This document shows, piece by piece, positions 33,401-44,600 of a DNA stretch of 64,000 nt. Source of the DNA: Branchiostoma belcheri (lineage: Eukaryota > Chordata > Leptocardii > Amphioxiformes > Branchiostomatidae). Made by a program: the position numbers and the translations under genes. Under the pieces are notes generated by a model, which saw only the letters and a program-made list of their open reading frames with translations, had not been told where the DNA came from and searched no databases. Where the stretch lies: contig NW_017804087.1 in assembly GCF_001625305.1 (NCBI RefSeq), forward strand, positions 2,194,479 through 2,258,478, given 5' to 3'. Numbering within the stretch: position 1 is the first letter of the stretch; the number at the start of each line of letters is the position of its first letter.

Positions 33401-36336
33401 TGGTCCACTGTTCATTGTGCTTGTCGAAAAGAGCTGGGGAATTTCTCGAGTGCAATGAATACTTTTACACAACGCCTGTCAAGACCAGTGGGAGTTTAGC
33501 TCTTCAGTGAGCTGGGTCGAGATCACTTTTCTATATGTCGAAGTGGAAGGGTAATAGATGATACATGATAAGACATTGCCTTACCGTTAACCATGTACGC
33601 TGACACCCCGGTGTGTTGGTCCAACAGGTAATCATTGAGCGTCACTCCCGCAGTAGTTACCACTGTGTTGTCCAGGCTGTAACGATACAGACATGCTGCA
33701 GCTTATAACCAAGTCTCTTAGTCGTTAGTTCTTAATTCTAGTAGTTTAGCTGTTGCTCAAAAGGTTTCTGTCCATTGTTTGCGCAATTGCACAAAGCATC
33801 AATGGCATGTGTGGAAAGTGTCCACAACATCACCAAATATCATCTTCAAGTTGATTTTCACCAAAATACTTTCACAGATTCAGGAATGAAATAGTTCTCA
33901 TACCTGTTATATAGGGTTGGCATTTGGCGGTTAAGTCAGGTAAAATTTGAACGTCATAACTTAGCCGATTGGTGAAACATCAGTTACATCCATTACAATG
34001 CCATAGCAAAGAATCCAAATGTTTTTCTGCTCTAGTGGTTAACTGTAGCTGTATCTAGTCTGCAGCTTGTGACTTCAGTTTTTTTGAACGTGTAAAGCTT
34101 TTTTTAAACTGATTAATGATAAAAGTCTGCTACTTACGTGAAGGGGTCGCCCATGTTGTTCTGCATGGTTGCAAAAGTCACCTCGGCATCGCCTCCGCTG
34201 TAGTATAGAAAGTTGCCCAGCAGCATGGGAACCTCCTTGTCACAGTTGTCTGGACAGGAGATGGCGGCTAGTTCAGCAGACATGGAGCTCGGTTCGTCTT
34301 CTACAATCAGCAGACCTGCCATACCACTGGCAACCTGAGGGAATCATTAATGCAATGTACTAAAGCCTATTCATTACAAATACTGCATGCCATATAGGAA
34401 AAGTAATATGGGTGGCATACAATCACCAATGTAATATCTTGGAGCTCTTCTCAGTCTGGGTGTTGCAAAAGGTATATATACTTAAGACCCGTTTTTAATT
34501 GGGGTATAACAAAATCAAAAAAGAGGGGAAACTAGACAAGAGAGACAAGAGCTAGGTTTCTTAACTATACTTAAGACCAGATTTAATCAATTGTGCATAC
34601 TGAAAGTGCTGTCCAATCGTCAACATAAAGTTCGTTCGTTATAAGTTGTTTGAGAGTAGGATAGCTGTGTTCGTGGCCATGGCGTGTCCTGAATTCGATT
34701 CGTATAGGTTCTGAAGATGTGACGGGGTCTTACCTGGACAAACGTCGACCCGTGGTAATGTGAGTGGTACCAGAACGTCCCGGCCTGCTGGTCTGCGTTC
34801 AGTTCAAACTTAAACTCGTACCTGTCACCTGGACCAACCTGGGGATGTCAGAACAGAATACTAAGAATATACAGGAACAGTTCTCTCTTTTTATAGCCCT
34901 TGGGCCACACAGGGCTGCTAAAGCAGGGGGCCAGTCCACTGGCGGTAGTGTGTGTTCACCCTGGTGTGTAAAGGCTCTTTAACCATGATGGCAAAAGCAT
35001 AGTACTAGTAATCATGGCATTATAGCATTCTAAATCGCGCTTCTGGTCAGGCCCCTGGTCAGGTGATCTTTGTGACCGTCACCTCTATGTCGAGAATTGG
35101 GAACATGTGCTAATACGGACTAGTCATTGTCAGAGAACTGTCTGTTACCACCATAGTGTTTGACTGGGTTATATAGTGGCAGACATCCTCTTTTTGAAAG
35201 TTTTGGGAATGGTTTTCTCGAGTACTAGTTAGAAGCGTATGACCTCAAGCATTCGCGGACGAGACCCAATGCAACACTAACGCAAAACACGTGTGGAGGC
35301 AGCGCGCCTACCCGGTTTGATTAATGAGGTTCTCCCTCTGGAATAGGCTACATGTACACTGACACTGAAAGATTGTGTAATCCAGGCTACTTCCAGCCTA
35401 TGTACCTCCAGTAGCACGTAGTCCTGCGGCTCCAGGGGTGAGATGTGCAGGCCGTGCAGGTGCAGGTTGGTGGTGTTGGGTTGCCGGAAGTCATTATGTA
35501 CACCCGCCGGCTGGGGACCCAGGTTGTTCACCTGAAAGTACGGAATTTTTGGATTACAAAGGCATTAGTTGCTTTTATGGACCTAGAAGTATAGTTATGT
35601 CATGTTTAAGGTATAAGCCTTTTCTTAAAGACTTAATGCTGGCTCACCAGTGTAACGTCAAAGTTGTCTCCGGCCTTGAGTCGAAAGGTCGGTCCGGGTA
35701 AACCTCCGTTGTACGTTCTCCTCTGTACGGTCAGCCATTCAATAGTGACGTCACTTATGTCAACGGTCAAGGTGTGAGCCAAGCCTCCGTTGGATGACGT
35801 CACCTCGGCCGTTGGGACGAACGCGTCACCGCCTGGTACGCAAATATACTTAGTTGTAGTGCAGCAATCAGGTAGGGGGACAGAAAAATACTATTCTACT
35901 TTCAACATTTCATCGTCCACACAAAAGCTGGGTTTTAATGTCCGACTTTTCCCTTCGAATTCAAATTCTGCGCTCAGTGTATACACCGTGTATGGCTCTA
36001 TAAGGTATGAGAGAACTTTATTGACACAACAAAAGTACAGCGACTTTCGTATGATCCATAACTAGACATACACTGATACAGAAAGACACGTAGGACCTGG
36101 TACAAAAGTATTGACCTACGTACAAGGCTATGAATGTATCATCTTATACTACTTGTTCTATCTAGATGCTTTAAGGTCTAAACATTCTTTGATATATTTA
36201 CCTTATGTGTATCAGATGATATGTAAAGAGGCATATAGAACTTACCTGTAAACTGGCAGGGATCGGAGTTGTCACATGCAGTAGTCAGGAGTGGGAAAAC
36301 ACACAGCAGCCCGAGTACTGAGGCTGTGGTCCACAT
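28461..36336 (-). CDS. Multicopper oxidase A (laccase-like, GPI-type C-terminus)
   Basis: Predicted secreted three-domain copper oxidase that couples substrate oxidation to reduction of O2 to water. Coding exons in transcript order: 36246-36336, 35648-35832, 35406-35531, 34734-34838, 34138-34334, 33585-33676, 33111-33209, 32545-32675, 32185-32272, 31265-31449, 30708-30849, 30155-30201, 29662-29858, 28875-29087, 28461-28512. They join in phase to 1950 nt, 649 residues. The start MWTTASVLGLLCVFPLL is a signal peptide. All four copper motifs are intact: HLHGLH, WYHSHYHGS, HPLHMH and HCHILNHEDQGM. The last exon adds a hydrophobic end (WLTALWMLMVACLNHF) right before the stop, which suggests a GPI anchor. 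A splice acceptor just 5' of the ATG (exon edge 36344) implies a non-coding first exon. The size rules out six-domain ceruloplasmin/hephaestin. Substrate (phenols, amines, metals) cannot be told. Confidence 0.9.
30361..30420. repeat. (AGT)n microsatellite in oxidase A intron
   Basis: About 18 AGT/GTA triplets in the intron between coding exons 11 and 12 of oxidase A. Oxidase B has the same repeat in the same intron (41579-41652). Confidence 0.9.
33261..33470 (+). mobile_element. tRNA-derived SINE in oxidase A intron
   Basis: GCGCATAGTTCAGTGGTTAG (A box) and GGGAGTTTGAATCCC (B-box arm) are followed by a non-tRNA body (CACTGTTCATTGTGCTTGTC). It lies in the intron between coding exons 6 and 7, as does a related copy in oxidase B. 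Confidence 0.7.
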
Positions 36337-36344
36337 GGTGAAGT

Positions 36345-37497
36345 CTGAAGCAGGAATGTTGAAGGATACATTGAGGTTGCACAAATTTTATACACAATAT
36401 AGGATATAAGGATGCCTTCGGTGTGTGATTAGATATGAGGACCTTGTCTTTCAACTGGCAAAACATTTTATGTCAATGGTGAAAATAGACTTTCCGGAGT
36501 ACTAGATTAATGTATTTTTTAGCATCTTCAAAGATCTTCGAGCCGTAGAATTTGTAGTACCAGGTATAGTAACTATAGTAGGCCATACGTCGATGAAGGT
36601 TAGACATCTAGGTAATAAGATACGCAAAAAAAAAGCAGTTACGCAAGCAACTGGATATGATTTTGGAAACGGTCAGATGTTTATGGTAGTATCCACTACC
36701 TTTCGTCAGTGACTTGAAGAGACCAGAGAAGAAATGCAGGTTTATAAGTACAAACTATTCGTTCGAATAACAAATATTTGACTTGTGCTGCACCCCCGAA
36801 ACTAGTTAATCAATTAATCCACAATCACACATTACATACCCAATACAATATCACGTTGCCATGCTCTGTTTATCTACTTTTTTTTAAACATGCAATCACA
36901 AGACGTGGTGACGGCACACTCAAGTTTTTTCAACTTATATTAATGCCGTTTATCTACTTTGTGTAAACACAACACAAAAGACGTCACCATTGCGTGTGTG
37001 CACGTTCATGTTTGCGAGATGAGACCGAAGGCCACACCTACTCTCCAAGCAGAGGTTGTGGGGGAATGATCGTTACCTTTTTATATATGGCCGGGTTTTT
37101 TTGTCCTGACCCCGACCAACCCGTCGGTAGCCGCGGAGCTTCTCTGGCTAATGGATACTGCCTGGCCAATTTGATACTGTCTTTTTGCCACCGAGAGGGA
37201 TCTGCTTGGAGATTAGGCCACACCGACATAATTTCATGAATGACATCGATATCCTCTGAAGACCTCCGAACTAGTGCGCACGGGCGTGAAATAATTACTT
37301 ATTGTTTACTGTAAACTCACTTCCACGGGCCTTAAACAGTGCAATTAAGCGTATAAACCGCCTGGCCCTTGAACAATGTTAGTCTATAGCAATTATCCAA
37401 AACCAAGCTTAATCTATAGTGCTAACCTTACACAATGTGCGCTTACCTCGTATATTATTGTTTAAAAGGCGTTAGGCACAACTTACCTGTTACCTAA
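36345..37497. other. Oxidase A upstream region
   Basis: No coding exon. A minus-strand TATATAAAAAGG at about 37076-37087 is a possible core promoter, though no convincing 5' UTR donor was found to pair with the acceptor at 36345. Parts (36780-36980) are homologous to the oxidase B upstream region at 48410-48560. Confidence 0.35.
37140..37226. mobile_element. Foldback element copy (CTCCAAGCAGAT family)
   Basis: The right end ATCTGCTTGGAGATTAGGCC and the left part GGCTAATGGATACTGCC fit the same family as 25006-25096. It is located upstream of oxidase A. Confidence 0.35.
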
Positions 37498-37975
37498 ACG
37501 TGGGCACCTGTTCACGATATCTGTCTGTGAGCGCCAAAGTACCCCCACTCGCTTATAAAGGCTATTGCTATGTGACTCATTCTTGTTCCGTACCAGCACG
37601 GGACGTTGTCATTCGTTACGACAGGTTCAAGTGTTATTATTGTTACAACTTACGTGAGTGTCTAAATCTGGAGGCCTGTTCACTAATATCTGTCTGTGAG
37701 CGCCTAAGCTTAGTACATCTACTCATGCTAGTGAGTCATTGTTTCCCCCTTACCAATACCGAACACGCTATTGTTGTCATTCTTACCAGTGTTACTACCG
37801 TGACGGTCATAAATTACCTGTTGAAAGGTGGAGGCCGCCTGTTCACGGAAATCTGTCTGTGAGCGCTAAAACACTTGAGCCACGCGCTTATGCAGGTGTT
37901 TTGCTAGTGACAGTTGTGCCGTACCAGTACGAGCCGTGTTACCGTTGCCCTTCGTACCCTTACGTCACTTAAGCC
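37498..37975. repeat. Promoter-side repeat, about three units, upstream of oxidase A
   Basis: Three units of ~150-190 bp share CCTGTTCAC..ATCTGTCTGTGAGCGC and then a TACCAGTACG-type block (starts near 37505, 37677, 37837). Two related units lie upstream of oxidase B at 49140-49490, so the array is part of the duplicated segment. Confidence 0.7.
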
Positions 37976-38215
37976 CACACTCCATGTCGGTGTGAATGGA
38001 GAGATGACAACGCAATGACGCGTCGGGTGATCGGGTACCGGGTACGGGGGAATACCGCCTGGTCGCCATAGAGACAGTCCAATCTCAAACGAAGCTCGAG
38101 GCCACGAACGTTGTTTTTTTTTTCTTTTGTTTGTTTCTCATAACCGGTAAACCGCCTTTAGGCGTAACACACCAGTTTCGTACATGTGCGTACATGTACA
38201 AGCTGCGTAAGACCG

Positions 38216-38495
38216 GACTGTAAGGTTTTGAACCACTCACACCGGGAAGATCCCCTACTCTTTTCGATTAGTGCGGTGGGTTCTTTAACGTGCATGGGGT
38301 GTGGCTCTCCCAAACACGGGACCTCCATTTTACGTCCTTAACCGAAGCTAGGTACTCATTTCCACCTGAGTGAAGTGAGGAAAGTCGTGTAAAGTGCATT
38401 TCCCAAGGGCACAAGATCGGTGACATGCGCAGGGTTCGAACCCGCGACCTCTGGGGTGTGAGCCGAACGCGCTACCGACTGCGCCACACGACCCC
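38216..38495 (-). mobile_element. Well preserved tRNA-derived SINE
   Basis: On the minus strand the head is GTGTGGCGCAGTCGGTAGCG (A box) and GGGTTCGAACCC (B box), followed by a ~200-bp body. It has a near-complete Pol III promoter and is the least decayed copy in the window. It lies upstream of oxidase A and has no counterpart in the oxidase B flank. Confidence 0.75.
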
Positions 38496-38496
38496 A

Positions 38497-39240
38497 CGTT
38501 GTACGATCGGAAAGCGCTGAGAGGACATTATAGCATGATAGCCGTGCATGTGTCGTACAAAGTACAGCTTTTTTGTCGGCTGTACTGGGGAATACCGTTT
38601 GGGCGCCTAGGCCTGGCTAGTCGACCACATAATTGTACACCTTACGCTAATGCTTAGGTCACATTTCCAAACCGGGGCCCGGCCGGGCTGTTTGTACGAA
38701 CGAAAAATTAACTATTCATATAAATATATACAGAAATAGGACCCATGATTGTTATTAAGAGCATTTCGATGTTTTGTTGTCTTCTGTATCGTAGTTTTCG
38801 TTCCCAAAAGCTGCCCAAATTCCCTGTGTGGGAATTGTGACCTCAGCATTAGGGCCCGATCAAATTCGTTGTCGCACAATCACACAATAACAACTTGAAG
38901 GTTATTCGTTGAATAACTCGACATTCGTTGTATAGACACCCACTACAAGTAGATGCTCTTTTATTTCAATATAATTCTATTACAAATAGTCTTCAGAATA
39001 GAAAGACATTTTCTTTCAAACTGCCCCTTCTACGACCTCGAAAGAAAGGACCTGTTTTCAAATTCCATCCTAAGTTCTTCAAGTTTACAGATAAAAAGAA
39101 AACTACTCTCCTCTTAACATCACATCTACCCACACATTACAGAAAAAGTTGAAAGATGATTCGTCTTCCACTGTCTCGGTAAAAGAAGTCGAACCCAATA
39201 AGTTAGAATAAGTTAGAACTTAATGTGTAATAAGTTAGAA
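38497..39240. other. Junction between the oxidase A and B duplicated units
   Basis: 38497-38660 is a single diverged copy of the ~160-bp repeat arrayed at 49560-50525 (GGGGAATACCGTTTGGGCGCC, ACACCTTACGCTAATGCTTAGG). The remainder shows no gene. 39199-39252 repeats AATAAGTTAG several times. From ~39240 the sequence matches the oxidase A 3' flank. Confidence 0.5.
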
Positions 39241-39756
39241 TAAGTTAGAATCTAGTGCAGTTCCTGCCACCTTACACCAAACATGGCTAGAAAGTGAACC
39301 GTACTCAGAGCATTAGAGAGTTAGCATAATCAAAGTGTGCAAAACAACAACTGCATCATGTTTTAAACATCAAAAATCAGCATGTTACATTGTATACAAA
39401 AGATTAAGTTGGCAGTGATATAGTAATAATAACTATCAGCAGCACAGAACACGTTAATTTTTTTACAGAAAAACATGATAAAAGTAACTTGTCCTTGTAA
39501 TTAACCATCAACCGATGCAGCAACATCAAACAAAAACAACATACTTGCTATCGCTTACACTCTCACTTTTAGATATTGGCTCCTGTACTATACAAATAAG
39601 CTTTACATTTCGGAACCTCCTCCTGTCTTCTGTTATCTTTCAGTCTTAGATAAGACTGCATATAGTTAGAGACTTCAGCTGTCAGCTGCGTTTTCTGAAC
39701 TATATAGTATTATTGTGCGAAGCTTGTCTCTAGGAAATATTTGCGTGGCTACTGTA

Positions 39757-41596
39757 CTACAAAAGGTTGGCACAGGCCACCATCAGCATCAAGGTAGCCA
39801 TCAGCCATCTGTAAGAAAAATCATAGACGTTACAAATATGTACAGATGTCACGTATGTACAGTAGCAACACTTTTACATTTTTACTGATCGATTTTGGCA
39901 ACAATTCGGTTCAACATTGAATATTTTGAAACCCTAAACATCAGTCAAACGCATATAGTGAAGATGCTACCATCACATTATCAGTGGAGAATAGATTTTT
40001 GTTTGTTTGTTTGTTTGTTTGAATTAATCTTTTATTCATGAGAAGCTCAAATTAGCCCCAGGCCGCTTTTCGTTGAGGTCATAATGGAAGAGGTAAGGAT
40101 CAGACAAAATATATCGATAAGATAAAGTTTACATCATTAAAAAAGGACATAATACATCTATGCGCATATTTTGCACGTACATGGTACAAAAATATACAGA
40201 AAACACAAAGATAGTAACAAGTATTGTCTAGACTTACGTATTGACTGCATGTTTGTTCCCGTCGCTAGTGTTCTGCAGGATATCGGGGTACACGTCCGTA
40301 GCCTTGCAGGTTCCAGGGTTGTGTCCGCCCGAAGACTCCCAGGGGCTGGCCGTGGCCTGGCCGGATGGGGTAGAGTATGTCACCATCATCATTCCCTCAT
40401 CTTCGTGGTTCAGGATGTGGCAGTGCAGGACGTACGGACCGATGTAGCTGCAGGGACAACAGTTCATCAGGGTTATACCGCAAATTTCCGTGCAAGTACG
40501 CACTTTTTAAAACTTGTAAAAATCACAAATTTAAAGCGTTTTAGTCCAACGCCAAAGTCGTACTTTATTTGAGATTTGTTCAGTTTTCGTTTAAGTTTTG
40601 GCTCTGTCCATTAGTTTCTTTGCAGGCAGGGGCGACATTGCGACCGCAACTGTCCCACGCGTTTTCTGCCTAAAAGACCATAGTTCGTAATATACCTGAA
40701 CAGCAAATGATTTTTCTTATAACCAAACCTTCATCAAACCAATCACTACCTGTTTTGTATTGCTAATGTATAGCCACTAATGGATCCAAGAAGATTGTCA
40801 GAAAAATTACTAACAGTGTTAAAACTTACTCGGTGGCTTTGAAGCGGACGGTGACGCTGGCCAATGGGGGGATCAGAAGCACATCTCGGAACTCTCCAAT
40901 TCTCGCGTAACCCGCGAGATTTCGATCGTTGGTGTCATGGCCGAGGTAGGTCGTATCCACGGTGATGGGGTCAGCTACGATGGCGTTCGGGTCGAAATCT
41001 CTGTGCTGCTGGTCGCATAGATTGCCCTGTAGAATATAACGTTATAGATATACATAATCAACTATATGTACACTGCGATTTCATGGTTGAATATATAGAT
41101 GGCCAACATCACACCTGTCCCTTGTGCTGAAACTATCCACACAGAACTGAACATGCCTGTCCTTGGTGCTGAACACCATAAAGGCTAACCTAACTAATAC
41201 AAGAGTGGGTGGTTAGTATGGGATACAAATGTAGTTATGAACTGTTAACATCATTGGAGGACTTTCTAACATATGTGATGGTGTGATGCATGAGATGAAT
41301 ACGTACGCTTAAGTCATAATACGCAAATGGTCCAGGACCTCCACCCCCACCTCCGCCTCCACCACCGCCGCCACCACCGCCACCTCCACCGCCTTGCAGC
41401 AAACGACGGCGTCCTCCAGGAGGTGGTCCTGTAAGGGACAGGCAGATATTATCATCATAACACTTTTGTTGTAAATGATAATGCTGGGATAGCATGCCAG
41501 CCTGTTCCTTTGACGGGGGACTGTACCGACTTAGACCTTATAAGTACATTTTATGTGTTCATGGTTTATTGCAATGAAGTGGTAGAAGTAGTAGTT

Positions 41597-41638
<42 letters not shown>

Positions 41639-44600
41639 ATACTAGTAGTAGTAGGCAATCGTACGCCTGACAGGACTATGAGTTAATACACTATCTACAC
41701 AAAATGTACTTAATGTCTTAATTGTCTTAGTCATAAAGCAAGTCTGTTATCTTCCCCCATTGCAATCCTATCTTAATACGTTCTTGTCTGCAAAGTATTT
41801 TGTTTGCTGCAAATGTCTCCCATGCGTTAATGCTCATATCCAGGAAATTCATGTCGCGTTTGGCAACATGAATTATTTCCTTGTAGTGACATTGACATAG
41901 CTCGTGTGTACGGTTTGTTTGCTTGCTTGCTTGTTTGTTTGTTGACTTACCACCTCCTCCTGGACCACCACCGCCGCCGCCCCCACCCCCCACAGTGACA
42001 GCCCCGTTGTAGGCGTTGTAAGCGATAACCTGGAAGTGTGTGACGTGCATGTGGAGAGGATGTCCTGAGTCCTCGTCACTGTTGACAAACACCCATTGCT
42101 GAAAACAACAGATTGAGTTTCAACAAATGTATGCCAATGGAAACGATGGATGCTACAAGGAAATTTTTTGAAATGCCTTATACAAAGCCTACCTGGTGGT
42201 AGTCTAAATGACAATGTAGCAGTTGTTTTGCATTTTAGCTAGCATTAGAGATCGGTATTACGGCCTATATTACGGCTTCAATATCATGTACAGTAAATTT
42301 GTATTGTTTTTCATTACATATACAGGCCAGAAGACTGAAATGCTTGATATTGCCCTACCTGGATGGTGTCCACGTCGAAGTTGTATCGGAAGTACGTGGT
42401 GTTTGTAAACTGCTCGCGGTTCAGGAAGGGAGTCGGCCCGAGCTCCACCACGTACCTGCCCCCGATGGAGGAGTTCGCTACGTTCTGCAGGTCGTCCAGG
42501 TAGGACGGTTTCGCTGGCGTTGCCGTCGGGAAGTTCATGGACACTGAAGCACCTTCATAGTGCAAAGGGACAGTCAGAAATATATCAGTGACTATGTCAA
42601 AACTCTAGAGAATAATCAGCAAATTCCCTCATCTGGTATCATTGTCCTTGTATACACATACTTACACTTGTATAGTTTCACAAAGCTAGGGAATGGTTAG
42701 ATACCTGTCACTTCAATGGTGGCGATGACTCCTCCGTAGATACCGGTGTCCCCGATAGATGGCTCGTGAGCGGTATCTTCCCCTGATCTCATCTGGTGAA
42801 AGAATAACATTTTATGTTCTGTTCTTAGCTGTCGCACATGTACGTACTATATAACGTATATCCTCCACTTGTTAAAAGTTTTAAAACCAATGAATAAAAA
42901 AAAAAAGAATATTGTCAAAGTAGCTTGAAAAAGCATGAAATTTCGGGAGAGGTTCAAAGTAGTGGAAGGAGAGGGATGGGCTTTACCTTGCATCGTGTCC
43001 TAGACACAATGGATTAACAACGTACTGTACCTACTGCCTGTGAAAGGTTACGGGACTACTTTTTTCACATCTATTACCTCGTAGGTTCCTGCCGTTGCAC
43101 ATCTGACAGCGGCGTCACACCGTCCTCCAGTCGGGATGAAGATGAAGTCCTGGGAGTAGGGCGTGTCCACATACACACCGTCATACGCCAGGATGGTGAT
43201 CTCACAGCCTGGACAGGTAGGGAAAACCATGTTTACCTCCACATGGCCTAGGCTAACAAACCACTGCTCTGTTTTTTCTTAGTAAAATGCATTGATGTAC
43301 ATGTTGCCCAGCCCCTCCAACTCTGTCCTGCAACTTGCTACATAATACAATCCAATACCACAGGATGTCTGTTGAAGAACAAGTTAATGAGTAATTGTAA
43401 TGGATATTACACGTGCAGTGAATGTTGAACCTTGAACTTGTCTATTGACAATTTACGAAACACTGTCACAGTGGCCCATATGTTTTCCTTGTGCCGATAC
43501 ATACAATGTGTTTATATGATAGTTAAACTTTAGAGACACACTTTGATGCACACTTACCTGTAATGGTGAGAAGCAGCATGTCTGAGGGACCTGCGTTCAC
43601 CATACGGAACCGCCTGATCTCGCCTGGCTGCATTGTGATGGTTGGGCGGACCTGTCCTGTACATGGGAGTAGAAGGAAGATGATCAAGTGCATGGGTAGC
43701 GCGCGTAGTTCAGTGGTTGTTGTCGCTCACTCCACATGCACGCTACTGGAAAGGGCCACAGTCCTTAGGACGGGATGTTAAGCCGTGGTCCACTGTTCAT
43801 TGTGCTTGTCGAAAAGAGCTAGGGAAATTTCCCTAGCCTGGTTACCATACCTATTATAGCTCCCAAGCCCTACGCCCTCTACGCAAATAGCGGAAAAGAT
43901 GACTTGGGAGCTATAATACGCTAAATTTCCCCGGTACAATGAACCTGTAAATACTGTATACAGCGTCTGTCTTCTCTGTCACGACCAACGGGGGTTCAGC
44001 TCTTCAGTGAACTAAAACGGACTGAGATCACTTTCCTATACGTCAAATTATAAGGGTTATAGATGATACAATAAGGGTTATACAATAAGATATTGCCTTA
44101 CCGTTAACCATGTACGCTGACACCCCGGTCTGTTGGTCCGTCAGGTAAGCATTGAGCGTCACTCCCGCAGTAGTTACCACTGTGTCGTCCAGGCTGCAGG
44201 GACACAGAAAAGTTATAATAGAGCCTCTCGGTTGTTAGCCCTTAATACTAGTAGTTTAGCTGTTGGTCCAAGGGTTTCTGTCAATTGTTTGCACAAAGCA
44301 TCAATGGCATGGGCAAAACGTGTCCTCAATAGCATCTTGATTTTCACCTCTGTATCTGTATCGGTATAGCCGGTATAACCGCCCTTCGGCGTAGCACACC
44401 AGCTAAATCCCACCTAAATCCTTTCACAGATTCAAGACATGAAATGGTTCCATCTCATAGCCTGTTATATAGAGTCAGCATTTGGAGGTTAAGTCAGAAA
44501 TTAACCGCGTACGATCCGCTTGGAAATTATACTCCAAAGACGTTTCTTGTTCTAATGGTTAAGCTTGTGACTCGAATTGTTTTCACGTAAAGAACTTGTA

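Noticed and set aside
37580-37965. GTAC cores upstream of the oxidases as copper-response elements
   Set aside because: GTAC copper elements are bound by SBP-domain proteins of plants and algae, which animals are not known to have. The motif is short and occurs widely here.
38432-38495. Genuine tRNA gene on the minus strand
   Set aside because: A and B boxes are present, but it continues into a repeated body shared with other copies, and no proper acceptor-stem closure was seen. It is called a SINE.
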